DNA from: Danxiaibacter flavus | GTDB taxonomy: Bacteria; Bacteroidota; Bacteroidia; Chitinophagales; Chitinophagaceae | Length of the DNA stretch: 64,000 bases | Direction: 5' to 3' | NCBI RefSeq assembly: GCF_041060425.1 | Contig: NZ_JAULBC010000005.1 | Span: 496,001-560,000 of the forward strand | In this document: piece by piece, positions 27,720 to 36,900 of the stretch | Layout: each line of letters starts with the position of its first letter | Position numbering within the stretch: the stretch's first letter is position 1 | The notes under the pieces: generated by a model | Seen by the model: only the letters and a program-made list of their open reading frames with translations | What the model was told of the DNA's origin: nothing | The model's database searches: none | Translations under genes and position numbers: made by a program

Positions 27720-28286
27720 CTACTTGTGTACTTTCAGATTTGTAAACTTGCCCTCAGTTATCACTGCTTGTCCTTTTTTAATAGGGTATCGATCATCAGT
27801 AAACTTTGCAGAAAATGTACCGTCGGCCATACCGTTATGCACTTTAGATATCGTCACTGTGTAGAAGTCGCCAGGCCACGTGCTGTAACTAATGTTCCAA
27901 AACTTACCATCTCCTGGAAAAAAATCTTTGGTGATTCGATACTGAAAAGTATAAGTCGTTTCATTAAGAGAGTCACCGGGTACTGCCAGGTTTAAATAAT
28001 CCCTTCTATAGACGGTATCGACTTGGGTTACTTTTCGGGCAAAAATTGAATACCCGCTTTTGTAATTAGGGTCTTTCGATGTAAACTTGGCCAAGGCTGC
28101 GCCAATTGTGTCATTTTCTGTCAGAGAACCATTCCATTGAATCAAGGAGTCGTTCATTTTGAAGCTAAAAGTTGTTTCATCTATAGCCTGTTGTGGAAGA
28201 TCAACTGTGTTTTCAAGTGGATCAATTGACTTTTGACATCCACAAAATAGAACTAAGGCCAAAAGAGTCAAGGTTGTGCCATTCAT
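27720..28286 (-). CDS. Hypothetical lipoprotein
   Basis: 188 residues from the ATG at 28286 (a longer frame reaches 28337 but breaks the signal). The N-terminus ends in a lipobox FCGC, giving an exported lipid-anchored protein. The mature part is beta-rich with pairs of short strands (FSFKMNDSLIQWNGSL, DGTFSAKFTDDRYPIKKG), similar in style to Bacteroidota DUF lipoproteins with an Ig-like sandwich. No catalytic motif is seen. It converges on the TonB operon and lies next to the presumed prophage boundary. Confidence 0.7.
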   Translation of the reverse strand: MNGTTLTLLALVLFCGCQKSIDPLENTVDLPQQAIDETTFSFKMNDSLIQWNGSLTENDTIGAALAKFTSKDPNYKSGYSIFARKVTQVDTVYRRDYLNLAVPGDSLNETTYTFQYRITKDFFPGDGKFWNISYSTWPGDFYTVTISKVHNGMADGTFSAKFTDDRYPIKKGQAVITEGKFTNLKVHK

Positions 28287-28393
28287 AGTGTAGCGGTTTT
28301 TTGAGGGCGCGAAAGTAAGGAAGCAAAATGATATCAAAAAGAAAGGTCCAAATTTATTCGCTGAGACGGATTAGATTCCGCAACTATGAAATG

Positions 28394-28430
28394 AAAAAGC
28401 CTGTAAATCAATGTTTTACAGGCTTTTTTT
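28394..28430. terminator. Strong bidirectional rho-independent terminator
   Basis: AAAAAGCCTGTAAA and TTTACAGGCTTTTTTT form a 14-bp stem with a short loop and T-runs on both strands. On the reverse strand it directly follows the tRNA 3' fragment, as expected for a tRNA terminator. Confidence 0.85.
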
Positions 28431-28447
28431 GTGCCCAAGACTGGATT
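28431..28447 (-). other. tRNA 3'-end fragment, candidate prophage attachment site
   Basis: The reverse strand reads AATCCAGTCTTGGGCAC, matching 16 of 17 positions of the tRNA fragment at 20368-20384. Similarity stops inside the T-loop, where tyrosine recombinases often cross over. Phage-type genes begin to its right and chromosomal genes lie to its left. The partner att site and the integrase are not in the window. Confidence 0.5.
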
Positions 28448-28501
28448 TTTAAATATTTGAAATACAGATAGTTACGCTGTTTGACAGTCATCCGACAGAC
28501 A

Positions 28502-28657
28502 TTAAAAGAAGTAACCTCCGCCAATGATTAACAGCAGCAAAGACAAGGAACAAAAGCAAATAATTAATCGGTTATTATAGATAATCTTCAACAAAAATTG
28601 CAAATGGCAGGAAATTTTCCAAACTGGTTTCGATACTTTTCTGATTGCGGAAACCAT
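28502..28657 (-). CDS. Possible 51-residue membrane peptide
   Basis: An ATG at 28657 opens a 51-codon frame with a basic N-terminal half and a C-terminal hydrophobic stretch (LIICFCSLSLLLLIIGGGYFF) able to span a membrane. The frame is open further upstream without a start, so it could instead be the tail of a broken gene. No family is recognised, and the region otherwise (28287-28782) contains only the terminator and att-like sequence. Confidence 0.25.
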   Translation of the reverse strand: MVSAIRKVSKPVWKISCHLQFLLKIIYNNRLIICFCSLSLLLLIIGGGYFF

Positions 28658-28782
28658 CGACTTAGGGAAAAGAAGAAAACCCGCTGAATCTTTTATGGAA
28701 GATGATGTTTTTAATGTTCCGATATAACCCTTTTTATGAAAAATATCGGGCTTTAAAAATTGTTTAAAAAAATCAATGAACT

Positions 28783-28989
28783 ATGAGGGTTAAAAGTTAC
28801 GCTGTATTTTTCTTAAAAACCCTTATGCTAATAGACTTGGGAATACCTTTAGTTCTCGCGATTCTTGCGGCCGTTGGGATGCGTTATTGGGCTAACCTGA
28901 CGACACCCGCTACCATTCTAATGCTTTTAATCTTTTATGCAATATTTCTAGCTTTGTTTAGACTTTTTAAACCCCAAAAAAAATCATGA
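28783..28989 (+). CDS. Small two-helix membrane protein
   Basis: 68 residues with two hydrophobic segments (about 9-34 and 42-61) and a Lys-rich C-terminus (FKPQKKS). It is separated by 1 nt from the lipoprotein gene downstream, so the two are co-transcribed. Its place at the edge of the prophage, ahead of the terminase, suggests a phage accessory (moron) gene; function unknown. Confidence 0.55.
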   Translation: MRVKSYAVFFLKTLMLIDLGIPLVLAILAAVGMRYWANLTTPATILMLLIFYAIFLALFRLFKPQKKS

Positions 28990-28990
28990 T

Positions 28991-29650
28991 ATGTTGTTTA
29001 AAAATAACTACTGGACAGCTGTGATCATAGCATTGTTCCTACTAGTCTCATGTAGTACATCAAAAAAAGCGGCTCGTTACATTCCCGGAAGTGGCTTTTT
29101 GGCCCACAATGAGCAACCCGACACTTCTTATGGCGCCACGGGCTACATTTTAATTCCGAAATCAATGCAAACTGATTCTTCCAGATTATTAAAAATAGCT
29201 GAGACTTATCGGTCAATGTTTTATGATGTTAACAGTTTTGATAAGATCACTGTTAAAAAGAAGGAAATTTTAATTACCTATTGGCTTACTTACGAGCATT
29301 TTACTAATCAAACGGCTCCTTCAGCTCGTCAGATGATCGTTAATTATGACTATTATCGAGCCTCCCCGATTATAGCAAAATTAGATTTGAAAGAAAGCGA
29401 TGGACCTTTTTTAATCGCCAGCCGACCTGACATGTTAACTTTTGACGAACCCGAAATTTTGGTTCTGAAATTAGCGCCGTATGCCGATGATGAGATACCA
29501 CGTGCGTTTCAAGTCTATAAAGAACGATTGACATCTACGGGAGAACCATGGGATAAGCGTTTCACATTGGAATATTTTAGGGCAGGACTTCGCAATGCTG
29601 CGATCTATGCGGGAGATAACTTGTTAAATGTTGTCTGGCCCAAAAAATAA
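28991..29650 (+). CDS. Hypothetical phage-encoded lipoprotein
   Basis: 219 residues. A lipobox LVSC (Cys near residue 21) predicts export and lipidation. The remainder is a mixed alpha/beta globular region without recognised motifs (for example TAETYRSMFYDVNS-like helix followed by charged strands ITVKKKEILITYWL). It directly follows the small membrane protein at 28783. Prophage-encoded surface lipoproteins often block superinfection, but nothing in this sequence proves it. Confidence 0.6.
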   Translation: MLFKNNYWTAVIIALFLLVSCSTSKKAARYIPGSGFLAHNEQPDTSYGATGYILIPKSMQTDSSRLLKIAETYRSMFYDVNSFDKITVKKKEILITYWLTYEHFTNQTAPSARQMIVNYDYYRASPIIAKLDLKESDGPFLIASRPDMLTFDEPEILVLKLAPYADDEIPRAFQVYKERLTSTGEPWDKRFTLEYFRAGLRNAAIYAGDNLLNVVWPKK

Positions 29651-29691
29651 AGGAAGCCAAAAATTATCAGCATTTGAAAACTAAAGTTTTA

Positions 29692-30246
29692 ATGTCACGA
29701 GATTATAAGAAAATAGCCCGCAATATGCTGATAGATAAAGTAATCGATCAAATGGCAATGCGACATGAATCTTTTGTGATCCATATTGCTAAGCGAGAAG
29801 CTAAAAATATAATTGACTCCTACTTTAAGAAAATGGCTGTTGAAGGTAGGACGTCAATGAATAAAAAGGAGCGTCTAATTACATTTGAGATAAATATGCT
29901 CGTAGATGAAATACCGTGGATACTAAGGGAGGAAGGCTTGACGGAAGATCATCCTTCGGGAAAAGATAATTTTACACTTTCTGAGATAGGGAGAGAAGCA
30001 AAACGAATGAAAGGGTATTCGAGTTATCTGAAAGTAAAGCGTAGAAAAAAGTTTTTGAAAAATTTTGAAAAAGGATTTACAACTTGGATATTCCCAATAT
30101 TGTCTGTTTATGGGGCATTTGCTTCTACCGTCGCTAACTGCAATCATCCTGAACAAAAAAGCAAGATGCCTGTCGATTCAATAAGGCATAGAACGCCTCC
30201 CCCACCCCCAAACATTGCTGATTCTAATACTATAGATAGTTTATAG
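29692..30246 (+). CDS. Hypothetical protein, basic with one C-terminal hydrophobic segment
   Basis: 184 residues from the ATG at 29692; a TTG at 29674 would add six residues. The N-terminal 125 residues are helical and rich in Lys/Arg/Glu; a hydrophobic stretch (WIFPILSVYGAFASTVANC) lies near residue 140; the tail is Pro-rich (RTPPPPPNIADSN). No family is recognised. It is the last gene before the terminase promoter and probably belongs with the two preceding accessory genes. Confidence 0.55.
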   Translation: MSRDYKKIARNMLIDKVIDQMAMRHESFVIHIAKREAKNIIDSYFKKMAVEGRTSMNKKERLITFEINMLVDEIPWILREEGLTEDHPSGKDNFTLSEIGREAKRMKGYSSYLKVKRRKKFLKNFEKGFTTWIFPILSVYGAFASTVANCNHPEQKSKMPVDSIRHRTPPPPPNIADSNTIDSL

Positions 30247-30290
30247 GCCACTTTCTTTCAGAAATGCTCGCATTGACTTAATATTTAATC

Positions 30291-30326
30291 TAAAAGATTA
30301 TATAATGATTATAAAGATTATTTTTG
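30291..30326 (+). promoter_or_regulatory. Phage promoter-like bipartite motif, copy 1
   Basis: TAAAAGATTA, 14 nt, AGATTATTTTTG. The second half contains the -7 consensus TAnnTTTG (30319-30326), 20 nt before the terminase small-subunit ATG. The same two blocks with the same spacing occur at 32609 and 44172. Confidence 0.6.
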
Positions 30327-30345
30327 TGGGAATTGCAACTATTTT

Positions 30346-30831
30346 ATGAGTCTAACAGGGAGAGAAGAGAAATTCTGCCAGGAATACGTTAAGAAGCTTG
30401 ATAAGACCAAGGCTGCGATTGCTGCCGGCTATTCGAAAAAGACAGCGAGACAGATTGGCTACCAGAACTTCACAAAAGTTCACATTACAGACCGCATCCG
30501 GGAAATTCAGGAGGAACTGCGGGAAAAATCCGGCATAACCGAGCATGCCATCTTAACTGAGCTGGCAGCCTTGGCATTCTGGGATATTGGTGATTTTATA
30601 AAGGAGGGGAATACTATCCAGGACCTCACTAAAATGACAAAGCCCAAACGAAAGCCGGTCATAGGAATGAAAGTTACTGAGCGCTTTTTGGAAGATGGAA
30701 CTCGCCAGATCACTACTGAATTAAAGATGGCAGACAAGCGTGGAGCGTTGGTTGACCTCGGTAGACACTTGGGTGTATTCGAAAAAGACAACGAGCAGCA
30801 GTCTATAAAAATCAGTATCAAAAGAAAATAG
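30346..30831 (+). CDS. Phage terminase small subunit
   Basis: 161 residues. The N-terminal 55 residues match the terminase_2 small-subunit HTH: LTGREEKFCQEYVKKLDKTK, AAIAAGYSKKTARQIGYQNF, then a charged linker (VHITDRIREIQEELREKSGI). The C-terminal half (ALVDLGRHLGVFEK) is typical for oligomerisation and contact with the large subunit. It binds packaging-site DNA and hands it to the large subunit encoded 430 nt downstream. A phage promoter-like motif lies immediately upstream. Confidence 0.85.
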   Translation: MSLTGREEKFCQEYVKKLDKTKAAIAAGYSKKTARQIGYQNFTKVHITDRIREIQEELREKSGITEHAILTELAALAFWDIGDFIKEGNTIQDLTKMTKPKRKPVIGMKVTERFLEDGTRQITTELKMADKRGALVDLGRHLGVFEKDNEQQSIKISIKRK

Positions 30832-30832
30832 T

Positions 30833-31255
30833 ATGAGCAAAACAAAGTACTTCGATCACTTTACCGACGACGAAATAGTTGACACAGTTCATGAACGTGG
30901 GTTTTCCTTGTTTACCGATGCTTTTCGTCATTTGTGGCTACTCATTCAGTTTTGGCGAATGCCTGCTTTAGCTGGCCATTCTATTTATGAGCCTCGTTAT
31001 TTGTTTCAATGGGCCGCGAGATGTTTTCAAATCATCTTTTCTAAAAAGGATCAGCACACCTATCGAATTCAACGTGCCATTAAAGTTGCGAGGACTCAAC
31101 TCTTAGGATGGGCTATGCTTAGCTTGTTTCTATTGATCCTCTTTTCGTTTATGGCCTATGACATTGGAATTATCAAGTCATTTCTTGTTCTAATAATTAC
31201 TGTCCTGCTTGGCATATTCGTTAAATTTTGCGTGGATAAAATTCTTTGTGAATAG
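30833..31255 (+). CDS. Membrane protein between the terminase subunits
   Basis: 140 residues starting 1 nt after the small-subunit stop. Two adjacent hydrophobic segments (about 87-108 and 113-132) make a helical hairpin; the N-terminal 85 residues are soluble and aromatic-rich with Trp clusters. No family is recognised. Its position inside the packaging module is unusual and implies a phage function that needs the membrane, such as superinfection exclusion or lysis timing. Confidence 0.6.
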   Translation: MSKTKYFDHFTDDEIVDTVHERGFSLFTDAFRHLWLLIQFWRMPALAGHSIYEPRYLFQWAARCFQIIFSKKDQHTYRIQRAIKVARTQLLGWAMLSLFLLILFSFMAYDIGIIKSFLVLIITVLLGIFVKFCVDKILCE

Positions 31256-31261
31256 GTCCTT

Positions 31262-32611
31262 ATGATTGAAATAGATCTGGATAAAGGAGTCTACCTTCAG
31301 TGTTATCATCATCTTTTGGATGAGAGCGATAATCCGGATGAGTTTATTGATATTGAATTCATCTGGGGCGGCCGCGATTCTGGTAAAAGCCAATTTGTAG
31401 CACAAAAGCTTTTAGAAGATTCAATGGCATTGGATTACTTCCGGTGCATTTTAATCAAGGAAACGCATGAATCCATCAAGGATGCCCAGTGGCAGATGAT
31501 AAAGGACATTGCCGAAGATTGGGGTGTCGATAGCCTATTTAAATTCAACTCTTCCCCGCTTGCAATTACCTGCATCAACAACAATCGCTTTCTTACCCGC
31601 GGCCTTAACCAACCAGGTAGGATCCGTTCAATCAGTAATCCATCGCATGCGTGGGTGGAGGAAGGTAACCAAATTACTGAAGAAGGTTTTATTACATTGC
31701 TAACATCTCTGCGAAGTAATAAAGGCAGGGTAAAGCTTTGGTTCACGTTCAACCCAGAGGCCAAAACTGCGGACTTTAATGACTTCTGGTTGTATCGCGT
31801 ATTCTTTACCAAGTATGCGCCGCTTCTTAACTTTATTGGCACATTTGTTATCAAGGTGCCTGGCAAAAAGGATATTACGCTGAGGTACAGATCGACGCAC
31901 GTTACTTATCATGACAACCCATACGTTACTGATCAGCGTAAAGCATTCCATGAGAGCCTGAAAGAAAGCAATTATTATTGGTACCAGGTATTTACACTCG
32001 GCCTTTGGGGTAATCAGCCAAATGAGAATCCATGGGCATTCGCATTCCGGAGAGAGAAGCATGTTGGATCCTGTCATCTCAATCGTTCGGAGATTGTGTA
32101 CCTATGCTTTGACTTTAACCGCAATCCATTATGCTGCTCGGTCATTCAGCATTATAATGACACGATTTATGTCCTTGAGACTATCAAGCTCCCTAAAAGT
32201 GGTATAGATGCCATGTGCAGCTATATCCTGGTTAATTATCCTGGCTGTCTATATATGGTCACTGGTGACTATAGCGGCAAGGCAGAGAGCTCATTGCAGC
32301 AAGAGCAACTGACGCATTACAAGCTAATAAAACATTATTTAACCCTCAGTGACGGCCAGATAAAGGTTATTCCCAACCCGCGACTACATAAAAACGCTGT
32401 ACACGTAAACAGCATTCTCGCATATTATAAAGTGATCATTGATGCAGTAAAAGGCAAGCCTCTGATTTATGACATGGAAAACGTTCAGAAAAGAGCAGAC
32501 GGTACCATCGTTAAAGAAGACCGTGACGATCCGGCGCAGCAAGCTGACGCCCTTGATACCTTCAGGTACTTCTGCAATACCTTTCTGAATTGGTTTAAGC
32601 CGGTTGTTTAA
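31262..32611 (+). CDS. Phage terminase large subunit
   Basis: 449 residues. Walker A is WGGRDSGKS (about residues 35-43); the coupling/Walker B region is HAWVEEGNQI (about 129-138); the C-terminal RNase H-like nuclease begins at VYLCFDFNRNP (about 278) and includes VTGDYSGKAES (about 335-345) and QADALDTFRYF near the end. These are the ATPase and headful/cos nuclease of a PBSX/terminase_3-like large subunit. It drives packaging of DNA into the capsid through the portal encoded at 40426. Confidence 0.92.
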   Translation: MIEIDLDKGVYLQCYHHLLDESDNPDEFIDIEFIWGGRDSGKSQFVAQKLLEDSMALDYFRCILIKETHESIKDAQWQMIKDIAEDWGVDSLFKFNSSPLAITCINNNRFLTRGLNQPGRIRSISNPSHAWVEEGNQITEEGFITLLTSLRSNKGRVKLWFTFNPEAKTADFNDFWLYRVFFTKYAPLLNFIGTFVIKVPGKKDITLRYRSTHVTYHDNPYVTDQRKAFHESLKESNYYWYQVFTLGLWGNQPNENPWAFAFRREKHVGSCHLNRSEIVYLCFDFNRNPLCCSVIQHYNDTIYVLETIKLPKSGIDAMCSYILVNYPGCLYMVTGDYSGKAESSLQQEQLTHYKLIKHYLTLSDGQIKVIPNPRLHKNAVHVNSILAYYKVIIDAVKGKPLIYDMENVQKRADGTIVKEDRDDPAQQADALDTFRYFCNTFLNWFKPVV

Positions 32612-32645
32612 AAAGATTAAAATATTATCATTTGGATTATATTTG
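32609..32645 (+). promoter_or_regulatory. Phage promoter-like bipartite motif, copy 2
   Basis: TAAAAAGATTA, 14 nt, GGATTATATTTG. The -7-like TATATTTG ends only 4 nt before the ATG at 32650, so a transcript starting at the usual distance would begin at or inside that start codon. Either the gene is leaderless or the true beneficiary is a later gene. Confidence 0.55.
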
Positions 32646-32649
32646 TCTT

Positions 32650-32967
32650 ATGAAAGAATTGCTCCTATACAGTCTGATCATCGTACTAAAGAACACAACG
32701 GCCTATATGCTATTTAAACAGGGCATGTTGCTGGGGAGGATTCGCATTGCATCGGCCAACTTTCTTGACAAGATATTCGACTGGAAAACAAGTCGTGTGG
32801 TGCAAAAGCCATTATGGGATTGCCTGATATGTATGTCAAGCATATGGACAGTCTTCTGGATGGCTTTGGATGGCAAAACCAACGTTTTTGCATATCTAAA
32901 CACTATGCTCATCGTTGGAGGTTTTGCTGCAATCATAACCTCCTTAATTGAAGAACATGTCGACTGA
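32650..32967 (+). CDS. Small membrane protein with a CxxC motif
   Basis: 105 residues from the ATG at 32650 (a TTG at 32632 is less likely). Hydrophobic segments lie at the N-terminus and at about 60-75 and 82-98; between them is WDCLICMSSIWTVFW, similar in style to DUF1360-type membrane proteins, which carry a Cys pair at a helix end. It overlaps the next gene by 11 nt. Function in the phage is unknown; a holin role is possible but unsupported. Confidence 0.6.
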   Translation: MKELLLYSLIIVLKNTTAYMLFKQGMLLGRIRIASANFLDKIFDWKTSRVVQKPLWDCLICMSSIWTVFWMALDGKTNVFAYLNTMLIVGGFAAIITSLIEEHVD

Positions 32968-33199
32968 AGAGCTTATAAACCAGGGTTGGAAAAAGTACTA
33001 TGAGTGCAATTGTTCAGGCGGTATAAAGCAATATTTCAAAAACGAGCAGTTTAATGGCTTCGAGGTTTTGATTAAACCAAAAAATCAAGTCTTCAGGCTG
33101 CTAAAGAATAATCACCTGGTGGCTGGGCCAGACTGGTTATACAAATTACCGGCAACCATGCAAGAATATGGCATTTGGTCTCCTAAAGAAACTGTTTAA
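32957..33199 (+). CDS. Small hypothetical phage protein
   Basis: 80 residues from the ATG at 32957. It is compact and aromatic-rich (GWKKYYECNCSGGIKQYF, GPDWLYKLPATMQEYG) with no recognised family. Both ends overlap neighbouring genes (11 nt upstream, 32 nt downstream), the usual packing of small phage genes that are translated together. Confidence 0.6.
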   Translation: MSTEELINQGWKKYYECNCSGGIKQYFKNEQFNGFEVLIKPKNQVFRLLKNNHLVAGPDWLYKLPATMQEYGIWSPKETV

Positions 33200-33788
33200 G
33201 CCAAAACAGAATTTTCCCAATTCCAAACACATTATCGAATATGCCTTCACCTGTGGAGGTATTGATTATTATCAGTTCCAAGACATTTTTAATCTGCCCT
33301 ATCACCGTGGATTGCAGGCGCTTGTTTACTACCGCGAGGTAAGCCTGAACATATCTGCGGAAGATCTGATCAAACACACTGAGGCAGTTCGCGAAAGTCT
33401 GTCAGTCAACGCTAAGGCTGGAACAATTGATATACACAAAGCATTTTTGCTAAACGAACAGCTGGCAGTTCGTGCTAAGCTTCCTCCTGACACGGACCTA
33501 CTCTATAAGCTTGCTTCTGTCGTTTACTTCGATAAAAACGAAAAGCCAGAGACTTACGAATTTAATTATGGCGCCAAGAAAATTGAGCACTGGAAGAAAC
33601 ACTCCGATGTCAAGGATTTTTTTTTGCAAACGCCTATACAGGAGTTGCTGCCATTTTTGAAAGAGTACGGCGAAAATATAAACAGCTATCAAGCGATACT
33701 CGAACAGGCAAAGACAGAACATTCGGCAAACATGTCGGGAAACTTATTGCTGAAACGGAAGAAAGTATCGAACGGCAAATTGAAATAG
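33168..33788 (+). CDS. Tail assembly chaperone, unshifted (G-like) product
   Basis: 206 residues. No sequence family is recognised, but the place directly before the tape-measure gene and the -1 slippery heptamer near its 3' end are those of gpG/gpGT-type chaperones. The body is helical (EDLIKHTEAVRESLSVNAKA, PIQELLPFLKEYGENINSYQ), as in other chaperones that coat the tape measure during tail assembly. Termination at 33788 gives the short form; slipping at 33737-33743 gives a 249-residue long form. Confidence 0.7.
   Translation: MAFGLLKKLFKPKQNFPNSKHIIEYAFTCGGIDYYQFQDIFNLPYHRGLQALVYYREVSLNISAEDLIKHTEAVRESLSVNAKAGTIDIHKAFLLNEQLAVRAKLPPDTDLLYKLASVVYFDKNEKPETYEFNYGAKKIEHWKKHSDVKDFFLQTPIQELLPFLKEYGENINSYQAILEQAKTEHSANMSGNLLLKRKKVSNGKLK
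33737..33743 (+). promoter_or_regulatory. Programmed -1 frameshift site G GGA AAC
   Basis: Read in the zero frame the heptamer is tcG GGA AAC TTA, a canonical X XXY YYZ slippery site and one base from the lambda G/GT site GGGAAAG. It lies 45 nt before the zero-frame stop, and the -1 frame downstream stays open to a TAG at 33914, 6 nt before the tape-measure ATG. Confidence 0.75.
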
Positions 33789-33916
33789 CCTCCGGTGGTG
33801 ACCCCGCAAAGCTTAACGGTTTTACGATCATGGAGTTTTATAAACAGCTAGATAAAGTCTTAACAGAGATAGCTGTCCAAGCTCGTAAAGCAAAGGAAAA
33901 CAAATTATCGAAGTAG
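33743..33916 (+). CDS. -1 frame extension of the tail chaperone (T-like part)
   Basis: 57 codons read after a -1 slip at 33743, ending at the TAG at 33914-33916. The translation (LIAETEESIERQIEIASGG, AKLNGFTIMEFYKQLDKVLT) is helical with sensible coding composition and no start codon of its own near the slip, which explains why it is only reachable by frameshift. In lambda the equivalent T domain bridges the chaperone-coated tape measure to the tail-tube protein. Confidence 0.7.
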   Translation, partial: LIAETEESIERQIEIASGGDPAKLNGFTIMEFYKQLDKVLTEIAVQARKAKENKLSK

Positions 33917-33922
33917 TTTACA

Positions 33923-36900
33923 ATGGACAAAATCGTTGCGATTTTAAGTGTGCAAACAGAAGGGCATGACGCAGCCGCTGAAGCAATTGGTGTCACCACT
34001 GAGGCCGATCGGGAGATGATGGAGCAGGCGAAGAAAACTCAGGCTGCTATAGCTGCTAAGAATAAAGAGATCGTCAGCACTAATGAGACAACCAAGAAAA
34101 GTATCGTTGATCTGGGCAATGCCTTGAATAACGTTGACAAAGCAACGCTAGGGGCTGCATACAAAAAGTCGTTACAGGATCTTCGAAAAGAGCTTCAGCT
34201 AACCAACGCTCAAACAAAACAGTTTTACCAAGACGTCATTAAGAACGGCCAGCTCGAACTAGTTAATCCAGATAACGCTGATCAATTGGATAGCATCAGA
34301 GCGCTTATACAGGCGGCAACGGAAGAGCTGGAAAACTTTGGCAGCTCTACACAAAGGTCCGCGCAAACAGCCACAGGACAGTTCCGAGCGATGAGGCAAG
34401 AACTGTTGGAAATGGAAGATGCCGGGTCTGACTTTTCCGAAAAATATCAGATGAGTTTTGAAGAATTGAGTGTTGCCGCTGCAAAGCTTCAGGATGACAT
34501 TGGGGACATGAGCACCCGGATCAGAGCTATGGCCAGCGATTCGTTTGCATTTGACGCAATGATTGAAGGCCTAACCGGAGTAGCGGGAGCCTTCAGCATC
34601 GCTCAAGGTGCAGCAGCTTTATTTGGAAGCGAAAATGAGGATCTGCAGAAAGCTCTACTTAAGGTAAACGCGGCAATGGCCATCCTACAGGGCCTACAAT
34701 CGTTAAACAATATCATCAAAGATCAAAGTATCGCCAAGACAGGTGCCGAAGTTGCTCTCAGACGAATTAACGCGGCATCCATCCAATTAGAGACTGCTAC
34801 ACAAAGCCAAAATATAGTTGTCCGGTACGCAGCAATTGCTGCACAGAAGTCATTAAATGCAGTAATGTCTTTAAGCCCTGCTGGTATTCTTCTCATCAGC
34901 ATTGGGGCACTGGCTACGGCTTTGCTTTATTTCACTTCAAGAACGAATGATGCGGCTGAGGCGCAAAAGAAGTTCAATGCTTCAATGGATGAAACGTTAA
35001 AGCTGAATGATTTATTTGTTAATGCCATCGGTCGCGCCGGTGATAAAAGGGTTGCTGAACTAAAAAAACAGAATGCATCTGCAGAACAAATAAGGAATGC
35101 AGAGATTGACACTCAGAAAGCACAGTTAGAACAGACTAAGAAAGTTCTTGCGGATAAAGAACAAGCTTATGATAATGCAAATGAGACATTAAGAAAAATA
35201 GCTAACAGGGAAATTTCAGTTACCAAGTCAGATGATAAATGGATTGAGGAGCTTCAAAAAACTAAGGACAACTATGAAAAGCTCCGAGAACAGGCTAATG
35301 ACATGGACAATAAGATATCCATTTCTCTTATTAACAATGACGCAGAAACAGCCAAAGAGAGGCTACAAAATAATACAGCCTTTTATGAAAAGCGTGTTGC
35401 CCAAGCAAAGGCCGGAACACGCGCCGAAATGCTTGCACAGATTGACCAGATACGAGCGAAAGCGAATGAGGATATTAATTCAAGCTACAAAAGCGAAGAT
35501 CAAAAGAAAACAATCGCTTTACAAGCGGCTAAAGACATTGCAGCTAAAAGGAAGGAAATTGAGCTTTATGACCTTAATACGGCAAAGACAATAGCTGATG
35601 ATAAGGTTATCCTCGCCCAAGAAGGATCCAAAGAAGAACTCAATGCTAAAATAAATCAGCTCAATGCAACTAAAGCATTAGAAATAGCAAACGCAAATGG
35701 TAGTAAGGCGGCTATTAAAAAGATCAATGATGACTACCGGAAGCAAGAGCTGCAGTTAACGAAAGATTTTAACCAGAAGGTTGCTGAAGATGCCATTAAC
35801 ACGCGTATCGCCATCGCGAACAGCCAAATTTCTCAACTGGAAATAAGTGGTGCGTCTGCTACTAATGAAAAGCTTTTAAAACTTAAAGAGGACCTTATCG
35901 ATGACCAAGCAAGGCTTGAGATTGTAGGAATTCAAAACTCTGAGAAAAACGAGGAGTTGCGTCGCGCTAAGATCCAGGCTGTTTACGATAAGGCCTTGGC
36001 TGATAAGAAGAAGCTTGAACGTGATAAAGCGCAGGCTGAAATAGACGCACAAAGCAGCAGATCTGACTCATTCTATCAACAGGAACAAAATAAGTTAAGT
36101 CTCCTGGAGGATAAAATATCTGCCTACGGACCTGCAAGAAAGAAGCTTGACGACGCATACTACGAAAACGATCTAAGACAGATCGAAAATAGAGAGATTT
36201 CACTTAAAGCCTCACTAGATCGTGGTTTGATCAATCAGCAGGACTACAACTCCAAAATGGCAGAGCTTAGTCAGGCTCGGGCAGATGCTGATATCAAGAA
36301 TACTGAGCGAACAGTCAAAAGAAGAATTGCTCTTGAGGAAGAGGCATTCAACGCTATCAAAGAGTTTGGCGATACGCTTTTCGACAATAAAAAATCAAAC
36401 CTCCAAGCAGAGGCTGATAGAAACCAAGAGCTATATGATAAAAAGATAATCACCCAGGATGAGTATAATAAACGGCAAAAGCAATTGCAAAGGGAGGAAG
36501 CTGCTATTAATAAGCAGAAAGCAATTTTTGATATTATCATTGACGGTGCTAAGAAAATATTTGAGATTCAAACAATCGCAGCCACTTATGCTGCAAATCC
36601 CCTTACCGCAGCTTTGGCGCCCATGGCCTTAGCCCAAATACCTGTGATACTTGGTGAACAAGGCGTTGCACTAGGCTTAGTAGCAGCCCGCAAATTCAAA
36701 GATGGTAAAGTGCGAATCGACGGACCAGGTACCGAAACATCTGATTCCATCCCTGCAATGCTTTCTAAAAATGAAACGGTTATCAATGCTGCTGCCACCA
36801 AACGCTATCAGCCAGCACTTGAAGCAATCAACAGCATGAAGTTTGAAGAATATCTGGCTGGTCTCAATATTCCTCACCTTCAGAATTATGATATCAAACT

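Noticed and set aside
33617..33625. Run of nine T as an alternative -1 slippery site in the tail chaperone
   Set aside because: T TTT TTT is slippery in principle, but a shift there would discard about 40 well-coded zero-frame residues; G GGA AAC further downstream fits better.
35606..35620. GCCCAAGAAGG in the tape-measure gene as a second att core
   Set aside because: Only 8 nt match the tRNA fragment and the position is inside an essential gene.
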